From positions 372,001-436,000 of the forward strand of contig NZ_AUDJ01000002.1 in the NCBI RefSeq assembly GCF_000425405.1: 64,000 bases of DNA, read 5' to 3'. Within the stretch, counting starts at the first letter, position 1, and every line of letters begins with the position of its first letter. The position numbers and the translations under genes were made by a program. This DNA is from Ferrimonas kyonanensis DSM 18153. GTDB taxonomy: Bacteria; Pseudomonadota; Gammaproteobacteria; Enterobacterales; Shewanellaceae. Positions 1 through 9,509 of this stretch are shown here, one piece after another. The notes beneath the pieces were generated by a model that saw only the letters and a program-made list of their open reading frames with translations, was not told the DNA's origin and did not search any database.

Positions 1-1
1 T

Positions 2-265
2 TCTGCGATCATAGAGAATGTCAAAGTGGGTGATGAGATCAGTATTACCACACTAGACGGTAACGAATTTAAGTGGGTAGTCGACAACATCGATGATCAC
101 AGCGTCGCCGCAGGGGATGAAGTGATTCAGTTTGATGAGATTAAAGAGATCAAAAAACGAGAAACGTCGGTATTTAAAACGACCGCCCTGGTGGCCGGCA
201 CCACGTTTGCCGCAATTATTACCTACTCTGCAATTGCCATGCTTGCAATGCTTGGCGCGTTTTAA
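2..265 (+). CDS. Small membrane-anchored protein, 5' end outside window
   Basis: The reading frame is open to the first base, so the true start probably lies upstream. An in-frame GTG at 26 exists, but the domain already reads through before it (SAIIENVKVGDEI). The visible 87 residues form a short beta-rich part with the pattern KVGDEISITTLDG, which recurs in small bacterial proteins that precede an EIKEIKKRE-type charged helix. A C-terminal hydrophobic helix (TTALVAGTTFAAIITYSAIAM) probably inserts in the inner membrane. I do not recognise a named family and assign no function. Confidence 0.6.
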   Translation, partial: SAIIENVKVGDEISITTLDGNEFKWVVDNIDDHSVAAGDEVIQFDEIKEIKKRETSVFKTTALVAGTTFAAIITYSAIAMLAMLGAF

Positions 266-547
266 AGTAGGAGATATCAGTTTCAAGCTGTAGCACTCCC
301 GAGCCGGTTCTTTTGGCACATTGTGTTGTTGTTAACTTCTCTCGAGGCAACGTAAGGACAGTATTGGTGACTGAGACTTACAAACTAGGATGCTATGGCA
401 TCAGGATAGGGTCTTTACGACCCTTTATCTTCGGCTGTGAATTTGAGGTTCCCAAGCGATAAGGTCGATTTCGCGACATCAGCGACTGAATAAGCAAAGG
501 GGGGCTGATTTTTTTCAAATGACCCAGGTTTCAGGCTCGACCTTCAA

Positions 548-1144
548 ATGTTTACTCTAGTTAAACAGCTCATCAAGCTAGCCTTTTACGTGGTGTTCAC
601 CCCCTTTGTGCTGTTAGGGACCTTGGTTACCGCGCCCATCTGGTATCCGAAAAACAAGCGCAAACGCCGTGACCGGCGTCTGCTACTGTTGTCACTGCTG
701 ACGCGGGGGCGGGCGGCGTTGTGCCACAGTACCGCTGAAGGCAACAGGGAGACGGGGGCATTAAAGCGGCTGGCAAACTTGTCCGAAGCACAGTTCGAGG
801 TCTTTCTGCTGCAGACTCTGGAATCCATGCAGGGCGAGGATGGCTGGTTTTACCTTCGAATCGACTGGGCGGCAACCGATGAAGTCGAGCCTCAAACCGA
901 TGCTCTGGCTAAGCAACTGGGCCTTGAAGGCCGGTTTGTGCCAAAGACGTTGTCCGACGATCCTGCCTCCATCGAAACTGCCTTGGCAGAGTTTGGAGGT
1001 TGGTTGGGTCAGAGAGGGTATCGATTGGTACTTTGGGAGCAAGGCGGCGATGAATACATCGGTTTTGCCTGCCAGCAGCAACAACTGGATGATCTGCTGT
1101 CTTGTGGGGATGCCCTTTGTTTGAGCTTTCAGAGTTGCCAATAG
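548..1144 (+). CDS. Membrane-anchored DUF6630-like protein
   Basis: A protein of 198 residues. An N-terminal hydrophobic segment (about 8-30) is followed by a very basic stretch (KNKRKRRDRR, about 36-45), which fits a single inner-membrane anchor with a cytoplasmic body. The C-terminal half has a WFYLRIDWAATDEVEPQ segment, a GWLGQRGYRLVLWEQGGDEY segment and a final strand, resembling what I recall of the DUF6630 domain. Family function is unknown. It stands alone: no gene lies within 280 bp upstream or 320 bp downstream on the same strand. The assignment is pattern memory, not a search. Confidence 0.6.
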   Translation: MFTLVKQLIKLAFYVVFTPFVLLGTLVTAPIWYPKNKRKRRDRRLLLLSLLTRGRAALCHSTAEGNRETGALKRLANLSEAQFEVFLLQTLESMQGEDGWFYLRIDWAATDEVEPQTDALAKQLGLEGRFVPKTLSDDPASIETALAEFGGWLGQRGYRLVLWEQGGDEYIGFACQQQQLDDLLSCGDALCLSFQSCQ

Positions 1145-1466
1145 GGCATTACTTGATTTGAGTTGTATTTCCCACAGCGCAGCGAAAGACAGTGCCAAAC
1201 CCCAGACGGTCTGCCTAACCAAGTTGTCTACCGTTAGAACCATGTGGCAGGTTTTTAAAGAGTTGCAGAGTTGTTTTGTTCAGTAACTGTGTCAGTTTGG
1301 TACGGCTCGACTTTACCTATCCTTACCTGGCCTTGACCCCGTTTTCCCCCTGAGACCATTACACTGCCGACACGGTATCGGTGTTCTGTCGCCGGTGTCG
1401 ACATTTTGTTGCACCTCTGTGTGCTAGCTTAATCCTATAACCGATTCACTTACCGGAACAAACTCC
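1145..1466. other. Intergenic region upstream of first RND operon
   Basis: No convincing gene lies here. An imperfect inverted repeat pairs CGACAC (1368-1373) with GTGTCG (1395-1400) and could be an operator for the downstream pump genes. A plausible but weak promoter, TTGTTG with a 17-bp spacer and TTAATC, lies at about 1406-1434. No regulator gene sits next to it. Confidence 0.3.
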
Positions 1467-2519
1467 ATGAACCGATTGATAAAGCCGGTCTTTGCTGCTG
1501 CCCTGTTAGGCTCGATAGTATTGGCCATGACCACATCGGCTGTCGCCAAGGGCGCGGGCGATAAGCCGCAACTGGTGGAACTGTTTGAGGTCGTCAACGA
1601 ACCCTGGGGCGATCGTTTGGAGGGGGTCGGGACCGTATATGCACGCAATCACATCGAAGTGATTAGCCAGACCGAAGGCGTGATCCGTTCCGTCGATGTG
1701 GGCGATGGCAGGGTGGTGAAAAAGGGCCAGTCGCTGATTCAGCTCGATCCCAGTTACCCACAGGCGATATTGGCGGAAGCACAGGCTCAGTTGCAGGATG
1801 ATGAGCGTCGATTGGCTGAACTTAGCCAGTTGAGTCGCAGTAATGCGGTGTCAGAGTCCAGTTTGCTGGAACAGCAGGCCAAAGTGGCGATGTCAAAAGC
1901 CCGGGTTGATGCCGCCCAGGTGTCTCTTTCTTACTACAGCATCAAGGCGCCGTTTGACGGCGTACTGGGTCTGAGTCAGTTGAGCCAGGGGCAGTACATT
2001 CAGCGTGGAGAGGCGCTGTTGAATCTGACCGACCTTAACAGCCTGTATGTGGATTTTGGCCTTCCCAGTCGCTACCTGTCTCTGGTGCAAGTCGGGCAAT
2101 TGGCCAATCTTCACTTTGACGCCTGGCCGGATCGGGAGTTTACCGCCACCATCAGCAGCATCGATCCGGTCATCGACACTCAGAGCCGCAACCTGAGGGT
2201 GCGCACCGAGTTGGATAATCCCCAGCAAATGTTGCGTCCCGGCCTGTTGGTGCAGATTCATGTCCAATTGGCGTCGTCGCCGTCGGTTGTGGTGCCTACC
2301 AGTGCCATTTTCTATCGCGGCACTGAGGCCTTTGTGTATCAGGTTAAGCCGGATAACCTGGCTCACTCGGTGGCCATTGAGGTTGGCTCCAGTCGTGGCA
2401 CCCTGACTCAGGTCCTGCAAGGGCTGGCGCCGGGAGCCCGAGTCGTGAGTGCTGGTGTGGGTAAATTGACTGATGGCAGTCCGGTGGCAGTGGCGGATGA
2501 CCAGGAGCAACAACCATGA
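1467..2519 (+). CDS. RND efflux pump periplasmic adaptor subunit
   Basis: This membrane fusion protein bridges an inner-membrane RND pump and an outer-membrane channel. It has 350 residues, normal for the family. The order is signal peptide (about 1-27), barrel-sandwich/lipoyl half (VISQTEGVIRSVDVGDGRVV), a helical hairpin (about 95-150), the second lipoyl half (YSIKAPFDGVLGLSQLSQGQ), and C-terminal beta-barrel and membrane-proximal domains. The mature start shows no lipobox cysteine, so it is probably a soluble periplasmic form. Its stop overlaps the start of the permease gene (ATGA), so the two are translationally coupled. No outer-membrane factor gene is nearby, so a TolC-like channel elsewhere is inferred. 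Confidence 0.92.
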   Translation: MNRLIKPVFAAALLGSIVLAMTTSAVAKGAGDKPQLVELFEVVNEPWGDRLEGVGTVYARNHIEVISQTEGVIRSVDVGDGRVVKKGQSLIQLDPSYPQAILAEAQAQLQDDERRLAELSQLSRSNAVSESSLLEQQAKVAMSKARVDAAQVSLSYYSIKAPFDGVLGLSQLSQGQYIQRGEALLNLTDLNSLYVDFGLPSRYLSLVQVGQLANLHFDAWPDREFTATISSIDPVIDTQSRNLRVRTELDNPQQMLRPGLLVQIHVQLASSPSVVVPTSAIFYRGTEAFVYQVKPDNLAHSVAIEVGSSRGTLTQVLQGLAPGARVVSAGVGKLTDGSPVAVADDQEQQP

Positions 2520-5500
2520 GTTTGTCGGATCTGGCCATTAAACGTCCGGTGGTGGCGTGTGTTATCAACCTGCTGTTGATCGTGTTTGGCGTGCTGGCGT
2601 TGAATCAGTTGCCGCTGCGGGAGTACCCGGATGTCGCGGCGCCGATAGTGTCGATTCGCGCCGACTATTCTGGTGCATCGGCCGACATCATGGAGTCTCG
2701 AGTACTAAAGGTCATCGAGGATCAGCTGTCCGGCATTGACGGTCTCAAAACCATTGACTCTTCGGCCTCGGCCGGGCGCGGTCGCATCAAGGTCGAGTTT
2801 GATGCCAGCCGTGACATAGAAGCGGCCGCCAACGACGTGCGCGATGCCGTCGCCAAGGCTCAGCGCAGCCTGCCGGTGAACATGAAGACCCCGACGGTGG
2901 AAAAAAGTGATGCCGACGGCGATGGGGTGATCAGTTACGCGGTGTCTTCGACCACCCTATCGGCGGTGGCGCTTAGCGACTACGTCAGTCGCCAGTTTGT
3001 GCAGCCGCTGAGTCTTCTCGATGGTGTCAGTTCCATCGAACTGCGGGGGGAGCAGCCCTATGCCTTGTTGGTGCAGCTGGATCCGGTGGCGATGGCCAGT
3101 CGCAACGTGACGGTGTCCGATGTGGAAACGGCGTTGAAGAACGAGAACCTGGAGGCTCCGGCCGGCAATTTGTCGGATCAGGCGCGCAGCTATGCGTTGA
3201 GGCTGGAACGCAGTTACCTGTCGGTGGAAGACTATCGTCGCCTGATCGTTCGCCGCAATGAGGATGGATCCAACCTGTACCTGAGTGACATCGCCACGGT
3301 GACGACCGGCTCCAAGGACGACCAGACGGTATTGCGGGTCGATGGCCAGGCGATGGTGATGATGGAATTTCTGAAGCAATCTCAAGCCAATACCCTGGAG
3401 GTGGTCAATGGCATCAAGGCGGAGGTGGAGCGGTTAACGCCATTTCTGCCTCAAGGGATGTCGATCAAGCCATTGTCCGACAGTTCGGTATTCATCGAGA
3501 GTGCCATAGGCGAGGTCTACAGTACCTTGGCCATTACCTCGGTGCTGGTGATTCTGGTGATCTACACCTTCCTTGGCAGTGCCCGCGCGACACTCATTCC
3601 AGCGGTCAGTGTGCCGGTGTCTCTGGTGGCAACCTTTGCGGTGTTAGCCCTGTTTGGTTTCTCCATCAACCTCATTACTTTGTTGGCACTGGTTCTGGCG
3701 GTGGGGCTGCTGGTGGACGACTCCATTGTGGTGCTGGAGAACATTGTCCGGCGCATTGATGCCGGAGAACCGCCGATGCTGGCGGCGTACCGGGGCACCC
3801 GAGAAGTGGGCACGGCGGTAATTGCCACCACCGCGGTACTGGTGGCGGTGTTCATACCCATTACCTTGCTTAGCGGCACCGTGGGACTGTTGTTCAGGGA
3901 GTACGCCATTACTCTGTCTGCGGCGGTGGTCATCTCCAGCATTGTGGCATTGACCATGGGACCGGTACTGGGCAACCGGTTATTAACCATGAACGTAAAG
4001 CCGACGGCGCTGCACCGATTGATGGATCGTCTGTTTCAGGTGCTGGAAGGCCATTATCGCGCCCTGGTGGTGCGGATAACCAACAGGAGTTGGCTGGCGG
4101 TGGTGCTGGTGGTGATGAGCCTGGGCTTCATTGGCTGGAGTTATCAGGTCGTGCCGCAGTCGTTCGTCTCCAAAGAGGATCAGGGGCGCCTGTTTGTGAC
4201 TCTGAAGGGCACCGAAGGCACCGGCTTTGCCGCAATTCAACCTGAATTGGATGAGATTGAACGCCGAATGGTGCCGATGATGGCACCGTCCGGGCCTATC
4301 GCCTCCATGGCCGTGCGTAATCCCGGGCGAAACGGTGAGCACGAAGTGATGCTGATCATCGATCTGGTTCACTGGGATCAACGTCAACAGTCGGTGTTTG
4401 AGGTGGGCAATGAGATTCGCAAACGGCTGGCACCGATGGCAGATTTCAAAGTGTCACCGATGGTAAAAAGCAGCTTTGGCAGTCGAGCCAGAGCGCCGGT
4501 GGAACTGGTGATCGGAGGCGGCAGTTATCAGCAGGTGAAAGGCTGGGTCGACAAAGTGCTGGCCAAGGCCGGTGACAACCCCAATCTGCTGGACCTGGAC
4601 AGCGACTATGAGGAAACCACGCCGCGGATTCGTACCACCATCAATCAGGCTTATGCCCACGAGCTGGGGATCTCGGTGGCCGAGATTGCCAATACGCTGG
4701 AAACGGTGCTCGCTGGGCGTGACATCACGACTTACATCGAGAACGGTGAAGAGTATGACGTCAACGTTCGCGCCCCCAGGGCGTTCTTTGACGGCATCAC
4801 CGATCTGGCCAATATTCACCTGCGATCCGACCATAGCGGTGATCTGGTTCGCCTCGACAGCCTGGTGACGGTGCTGATTGAAGGTCAACCCAATCAGCTT
4901 AAACACTTCAACCGGCGCAAGGCGATCACCATCTCGGCGGATCTGGCCGATGGCTATGCCTTGGGGCAGGCGCTGGAGTACCTGGAAACCATCGTTCGAG
5001 ACGAGTTGCCGGATCAGGCCACCATCGATTACAAGGGCGAGTCACTGGAATACCAGCGCTCCAGCAGTTCGATGGGACTGGTGTTTGCGTTAGCCTTGGT
5101 GGTGGTATATCTGGTGTTGGCGGCCCAGTTTGAGAGCTTTGTTCATCCTCTGGTGATCATTATGACCGTGCCATTGGCGCTGACCGGTGCCTTTGCCGGC
5201 ATGCTGGCGGTGGATTTGACCCTGGACATCTACGCCCAGATCTCGCTGATCATGCTGATTGGCCTGGCAACGAAAAATGGCATTTTGATTGTTGAATTTA
5301 TTAATCAGCTTCGGGATCGAGGGCTAGAGTTCTCTCAGGCCATCGTTCAGGGGTCGGTGCAGCGATTGCGACCGATCATGATGACGGCGATAACGACATT
5401 GGCAGGTACGGTGCCGCTGATTCTGGCCAGTGGTGCCGGTCATGAATCGCGGTTTGCCATTGGGGTGGTGATCTTCTCCGGGGTGTTGGTGGCGACCCTG

Positions 5501-5626
5501 ATGACCTTGATTGTGACACCGGGGCTGTATCGCTTGATGGCGGTAAACACCACGTCTCCGGGGACCGAGGCGGCCAAGCTGGCGGATTTAGACCGAGCAC
5601 ATCCGCCGGGACGCAGCGCCCACTGA
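2516..5626 (+). CDS. RND family multidrug efflux permease (HAE1 type)
   Basis: An inner-membrane proton-driven exporter of 1036 residues. TM1 (about 10-30) is followed by the first porter domain with the typical LREYPDVAAPIVSI opening. TM2-6 include the paired acidic residues of TM4 (GLLVDDSIVV, about residue 402) that carry protons in this family. The second porter loop and TM7-12 follow, with YLVLAAQFESFVHPLVI and a closing GVVIFSGVLVATLMTL segment. It is the distal gene of a two-gene operon with the adaptor. Substrate cannot be told from the sequence. The C-terminus has a short polar tail. Confidence 0.95.
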   Translation: MSLSDLAIKRPVVACVINLLLIVFGVLALNQLPLREYPDVAAPIVSIRADYSGASADIMESRVLKVIEDQLSGIDGLKTIDSSASAGRGRIKVEFDASRDIEAAANDVRDAVAKAQRSLPVNMKTPTVEKSDADGDGVISYAVSSTTLSAVALSDYVSRQFVQPLSLLDGVSSIELRGEQPYALLVQLDPVAMASRNVTVSDVETALKNENLEAPAGNLSDQARSYALRLERSYLSVEDYRRLIVRRNEDGSNLYLSDIATVTTGSKDDQTVLRVDGQAMVMMEFLKQSQANTLEVVNGIKAEVERLTPFLPQGMSIKPLSDSSVFIESAIGEVYSTLAITSVLVILVIYTFLGSARATLIPAVSVPVSLVATFAVLALFGFSINLITLLALVLAVGLLVDDSIVVLENIVRRIDAGEPPMLAAYRGTREVGTAVIATTAVLVAVFIPITLLSGTVGLLFREYAITLSAAVVISSIVALTMGPVLGNRLLTMNVKPTALHRLMDRLFQVLEGHYRALVVRITNRSWLAVVLVVMSLGFIGWSYQVVPQSFVSKEDQGRLFVTLKGTEGTGFAAIQPELDEIERRMVPMMAPSGPIASMAVRNPGRNGEHEVMLIIDLVHWDQRQQSVFEVGNEIRKRLAPMADFKVSPMVKSSFGSRARAPVELVIGGGSYQQVKGWVDKVLAKAGDNPNLLDLDSDYEETTPRIRTTINQAYAHELGISVAEIANTLETVLAGRDITTYIENGEEYDVNVRAPRAFFDGITDLANIHLRSDHSGDLVRLDSLVTVLIEGQPNQLKHFNRRKAITISADLADGYALGQALEYLETIVRDELPDQATIDYKGESLEYQRSSSSMGLVFALALVVVYLVLAAQFESFVHPLVIIMTVPLALTGAFAGMLAVDLTLDIYAQISLIMLIGLATKNGILIVEFINQLRDRGLEFSQAIVQGSVQRLRPIMMTAITTLAGTVPLILASGAGHESRFAIGVVIFSGVLVATLMTLIVTPGLYRLMAVNTTSPGTEAAKLADLDRAHPPGRSAH

Positions 5627-5778
5627 AGTGCACGGCCATCGGTTTTTTAGCCAAGCCTGCGTTTTCTTCAGGGCCCTGGGTTGTCAACGGTTAGGTTGAT
5701 ACTGAATGGAAAATAGAGAAGGTGGGGGGGCTTGAGTGACAGCGGTCACTGGCCAGGTTGGCGGTTTCAGATCAACAG

Positions 5779-5799
5779 CGGGCTGCACAGTGCAGCCCG
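5779..5799 (-). terminator. Hairpin after lemA
   Basis: A perfect 9-bp stem (CGGGCTGCA / TGCAGCCCG) with a 3-base loop lies 12 bp past the lemA stop. It lacks a clear T-run, so it may only stabilise the RNA end or act between the convergent RND and lemA operons. Confidence 0.45.
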
Positions 5800-5811
5800 T
5801 CAGGATTGGAA

Positions 5812-6381
5812 TTACAGGTTTGGCTTGTAGTCAAAACCGGCCTGAGCTTCGGGATCGGTAAAGCTATTGATGGCTTGTTTGCGCAGCAGCAGGTTGTTGA
5901 TCACCGAGCCGGGAAACATCTGAATGCCGTTATTGAAATCTTCCACATTGCGGTTGAAGATGCGAATGGCGGCACCAATTTGCTCTTGCTGTTCGGAGAT
6001 CTCCGCCATTATTTTCAGATAGGTGTCGGAGGCCTTTAGCTCTGGATAGGCTTCAACGGCGATGTTCAGGCCTTTCATCAGGCCGGCGGTGTGCTTTTCC
6101 GCCTCGGCCAACTGCCCGGCATCGACAGTGTCGCTGTTGAGGCCGTCAATGGCGCTGCGCAGCTTGGTGACATCGGACAGTACCGTGGCCTCGTGCAGCT
6201 TGTATTTTTCCACCATCTTTTCGACGTGAGGAATGATCTTGTTTTTCTGACGCTCCTGGGTCAAAACCGAAGCCCAGGCACGATCAACGGCGTTGAATTT
6301 TCCGATGATGCCGTTGTAGATCAGGATAATGGACAGTATTACAAAGGCGATGATGCCAAGTATCACGTAGCTGATTTCCAT
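5812..6381 (-). CDS. lemA: LemA family protein
   Basis: LemA proteins have one N-terminal transmembrane helix and a helical bundle; their biochemical role is poorly known. Here the helix is at residues 3-22 (ISYVILGIIAFVILSIILIY), followed by the family patterns NAVDRAWASV and AVEAYPELKAS, and the IRIFNRNVEDFNNGIQMFPG block near the C-terminus. The frame extends 19 residues further upstream, but I chose the ATG at 6381: it puts the helix at the N-terminus and has a purine-rich AGAGAG before it. It lies 53 bp after the DUF3137-like gene, and the pair is probably co-transcribed. This pairing is common for LemA. Confidence 0.92.
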   Translation of the reverse strand: MEISYVILGIIAFVILSIILIYNGIIGKFNAVDRAWASVLTQERQKNKIIPHVEKMVEKYKLHEATVLSDVTKLRSAIDGLNSDTVDAGQLAEAEKHTAGLMKGLNIAVEAYPELKASDTYLKIMAEISEQQEQIGAAIRIFNRNVEDFNNGIQMFPGSVINNLLLRKQAINSFTDPEAQAGFDYKPNL

Positions 6382-6434
6382 GGGTGTCTCTCTTATTTGT
6401 GTGTCTACGGCGCCCGGCTTAGAGCGCCGATGTG

Positions 6435-7712
6435 TCAAGCGAAATTGTTGTCGCTGAGGCGCATCAAGTGATGGACAAGCGTCTTGATGGCGGTCAATTT
6501 CTTCAGTTCGGCGTGGCCGGCGATCTCCTCGGCAAACGCATCGGGTTGATCGAGCCCGAACTGGCGTTTCAGCGTCAACAGATCCTTATCGTCGAAGGCG
6601 ATGCAAGTGTAGCCACTGGCGTTGACCTCGATGATGGGGCGTTTGTAATCGCGACCAAACTCACTCAGCAACTCTACCACCGCCGGCGTCAGCAAGCGTG
6701 CGGCGGTCATCTCCTGTTTGGCTCTGACCCGGAAATGGCGGTTAAACTCATTGGAGGCGGTGGTGTACTTTTCGCCTCGATAGCTTATCCGTCTATCGCC
6801 GTCGATGGCGATGGATTTAGCAAACGGAAATTGCAACAACAATCCGTGACGGTAGTAATGATCGTAGGTGGTTCGAGTCTTGGTTCTACCTTCGGAGTCG
6901 GTATAGGTTTCGGTGCGCTTGTCCACGTAATGGAACTTATACACCTGAAAATCGAAGCTGTGGACATCGCCTTGGTGATGTCCTTGATACATCTCCATGA
7001 TCTCTCTGCGATAATTCCCTCGGTCAAACTCCCTGAAGTAACCTTCAAGCTCCTTGGCCTTGCCCTCTTTGTCGATGGATATCGGGGTCAGTTCGTTGTT
7101 AAATAGCCGATCGCGCAGATGAATGCGATCGGAGACCGGATCGCGCCAGTGCTGACGTTTGCGTAACCACATCCACAAACCGATGGCGATAATCCCCAGA
7201 CCGATGGTGACTAACTCCGGTGGCTGAAGGCGTCCGCCGCCGCTGGCAAAGAAAATCAGGTTACCGACACAGAACCAGTAGCCCTGGTGCCAGAGATCGA
7301 AGGGCACGGTGATTATCGTGCATCCCAGGGCGATGATCCCGATCCTGAGCCAGGGGCGGGCCAGCAGCGGCGGCAGGGGGATAAGCTTGTTGCGCTTTTC
7401 ACACTGCTGGCCGATAACAATACCAATCAGGGCGGGAGCAAGGTAACTGCTGTTTCTTAGCACTTCGGCCACTATCGACCCGAAGCTGCTAATGAAAGAC
7501 CCGTAAAACACGTAGTTTTGAAACAGACCAATGGTACAGACGTACACCAAAGCCCACTTGAGGCCATGAAACAGGCGGTCATCGTAGTCCAGTGGCCCAG
7601 GGTGAACTTTGATCTCATTGATCAAGGTGACCAGATCTTGTTGGCCACTGGCTTTTTCGACCTGCTCTTTGATCTTGCGAATATTGGCGGTGACTTGTTT
7701 ATTGTGACTCAT
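6435..7712 (-). CDS. DUF3137-like multi-pass membrane protein
   Basis: A protein of 425 residues. After a charged N-terminus it has four or five hydrophobic segments between about 50 and 200, ending in WMWLRKR. A long soluble C-terminal part follows, with YREFDRGNYRREIMEMYQG and RVRAKQEMTAARLLTPAVVE-type segments. I place it in or near the DUF3137 family, whose members often sit beside lemA, as here. A QGHHQGDVHSFDF stretch and a repeated-tyrosine loop (TYDHYYRHG) are notable. Function is unknown; a membrane role together with LemA is an inference from gene order. Confidence 0.7.
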   Translation of the reverse strand: MSHNKQVTANIRKIKEQVEKASGQQDLVTLINEIKVHPGPLDYDDRLFHGLKWALVYVCTIGLFQNYVFYGSFISSFGSIVAEVLRNSSYLAPALIGIVIGQQCEKRNKLIPLPPLLARPWLRIGIIALGCTIITVPFDLWHQGYWFCVGNLIFFASGGGRLQPPELVTIGLGIIAIGLWMWLRKRQHWRDPVSDRIHLRDRLFNNELTPISIDKEGKAKELEGYFREFDRGNYRREIMEMYQGHHQGDVHSFDFQVYKFHYVDKRTETYTDSEGRTKTRTTYDHYYRHGLLLQFPFAKSIAIDGDRRISYRGEKYTTASNEFNRHFRVRAKQEMTAARLLTPAVVELLSEFGRDYKRPIIEVNASGYTCIAFDDKDLLTLKRQFGLDQPDAFAEEIAGHAELKKLTAIKTLVHHLMRLSDNNFA

Positions 7713-7891
7713 TCAGCGGGAAATCCTGTAATGCGGTGAATTCGGCAGTGGGCCGACGGCGCCGATTATCCCTGAGTCAAGCCAAAAACGAAAGTTATAA
7801 AATAAGAAATTAGTTAATAAAAACAGTCTATTGAATTTAAGTTTTGAGGCGCTGTGGTCGATGGCCACTCATTGAGCGGCCGTCCTGGTGG

Positions 7892-9364
7892 TCAGTGAAC
7901 GCCATCTATGCCCAGCTTCTGCCTGATGTGGCTGAGATCGCTGTAGAACAACAGGTTTTCGGCGACCAGCAGCACCTTGGCTGTACCGGATTCATGGATG
8001 GCCCGGTAGTAATACTCGGTGGCCGAGGCGGTATTACCAAAGGTCTCGGCGATTTTGGCCTGAATCAGCAGCCCTAAAATGGTGTCGTGGGTATGGGGGA
8101 TGCGCTCGGCGTATTGCAGTGCCTGAAGCTCATCATTGTGATACAGCGCATTGAGGGCCAGGGCTTCGTAGGCTTTGTAGGAACTGGGTTCAGGTAATAG
8201 CGCCGGAATCCGCTGCTCAAACTCGCGGTTCAGTGTGTCGATGGCTTCGATATCGCGGCTCTTAGGGTCAAGATAGAGCGTTGCCATCGAGAACAGATAG
8301 TTGGTCGCGATGAGAAACTGGTTATTCGGTTCCAGTGCCAGGGCGCGGCGATTATAGTCCACCGCATCCAGTTTATCGCTGTCGTTACGATCAAAGGTCA
8401 CGCCGATGGCACTGATGGCCAGAGCCAGCGCCTGCGGATTTTCGGGCAACTCTTGAAGGATGGCATCGACCCGTTGTTCCGGTATGTCGAGCTGCAGGGC
8501 GTGCAACAGATCGGTCAGCATCCGTTTCATCACCGGCAGCAGGTTGGCCGGATCGATGCGGTACTTTCGATCCAGGTGCAAGTATTCGGAGACGTTATTG
8601 AAGTACTCAATGTTGATGTAGTCGTCGCCGTCCTGCTGGCTGATGATAAAGGACAGCTGTTTGCCAGCGATACCCTGAGGGTCTCCGTTTCTGGCAAGAC
8701 TGAAGTTTTCATTGTACTTCAGGTATTCAAGAATCTTGAAGACGATGCCATTTTCGATGGGGGAGTCGGCAACGTTGTCGACGTAAGAGATGCTGATCAC
8801 CCGGGGCTCCAGCTTGCTGAATCTCGCCGTGGATGGCGCAGGGCTGGCGGGCGGAGCCAGTTGATGGATCGCCATCATAATCAGCATGCCAAACACCATG
8901 GCGACGGCCGCCAGGCCGATTGAGCGCGGGTTCAGAATCGGCGAGCCGGGGCCATCCCCGTTTGGGGTGGCGTCCTGTGGGGGCAAGGTTGACTGTGAAT
9001 GTATCGAGCCAGAGTCTGAGGCTCCCTTTTCTGCGCTGCTGGGGTGCAGGGTCACATCTGCGTCCAGCTTATAGCCGCGTTTTGGCACGGTAATGATGTA
9101 CCCCTGAGGGTGTCTTTGATTGGTTTTGAGGATTTTTCTCAGCTCAAAGATCGATTGGGTGATGACCTGATCGGTCAACACCGCACCATGCCAGACAGAC
9201 TCCATCAGTTGATCCCGGCTGAATACCGTGTGAGGGTGCTGGCACAGAAACAGCAACAGGTTCGACAGGCGGTTGTCGATCTCCATGCGTTCTCCGTCCA
9301 GTACGCAGGCATTTTCGTGCGGTATAAACAGCCAGTTATCGATTTGGTAGAGCTGCTTTTGCAT
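7892..9364 (-). CDS. CadC/ToxR-type transmembrane transcriptional regulator
   Basis: A one-component regulator of 490 residues. Residues 1-105 form an OmpR/ToxR-type winged helix (FSRDQLMESVWHGAVLTDQ, SIFELRKILK, ITVPKRGYKL). A low-complexity linker follows, then one membrane helix (about 148-169). The 320-residue periplasmic part is rich in alanine and leucine and has TPR-like helices (NRRALALEPNNQFLIATNYL, YAERIPHTHDTILGLLIQAK). DNA binding occurs from the membrane while the periplasmic domain senses a signal. Neighbours are the second RND pump (upstream) and the DUF3137-lemA pair (downstream, 180 bp). Either could be a target, but no operator was recognised. Confidence 0.87.
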   Translation of the reverse strand: MQKQLYQIDNWLFIPHENACVLDGERMEIDNRLSNLLLFLCQHPHTVFSRDQLMESVWHGAVLTDQVITQSIFELRKILKTNQRHPQGYIITVPKRGYKLDADVTLHPSSAEKGASDSGSIHSQSTLPPQDATPNGDGPGSPILNPRSIGLAAVAMVFGMLIMMAIHQLAPPASPAPSTARFSKLEPRVISISYVDNVADSPIENGIVFKILEYLKYNENFSLARNGDPQGIAGKQLSFIISQQDGDDYINIEYFNNVSEYLHLDRKYRIDPANLLPVMKRMLTDLLHALQLDIPEQRVDAILQELPENPQALALAISAIGVTFDRNDSDKLDAVDYNRRALALEPNNQFLIATNYLFSMATLYLDPKSRDIEAIDTLNREFEQRIPALLPEPSSYKAYEALALNALYHNDELQALQYAERIPHTHDTILGLLIQAKIAETFGNTASATEYYYRAIHESGTAKVLLVAENLLFYSDLSHIRQKLGIDGVH

Positions 9365-9473
9365 TCTGATTGTCGCCCTCTGTGATTACTCCTTAAAAGA
9401 CTAGAGTTTTCCTGTGGTATTACAATCCTTTTTGTCGGCTTTCAGCTGCGGTGGCAGGCGCGAACAGAACAGA

Positions 9474-9495
9474 GCCCGCCGCGGCTGCGGCGGGC
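9474..9495 (-). terminator. Terminator-like hairpin after second RND operon
   Basis: GCCCGCCGC pairs with GCGGCGGGC around a 4-base loop. In the minus direction it lies 14 bp after the permease stop and is followed by a moderately T-rich tract. Confidence 0.6.
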
Positions 9496-9509
9496 AACAG
9501 TGAGTGAAA

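Noticed and set aside
6432-7106. 224-codon frame on the plus strand
   Set aside because: Shadow of the DUF3137-like gene; no ribosome site and no family resemblance.
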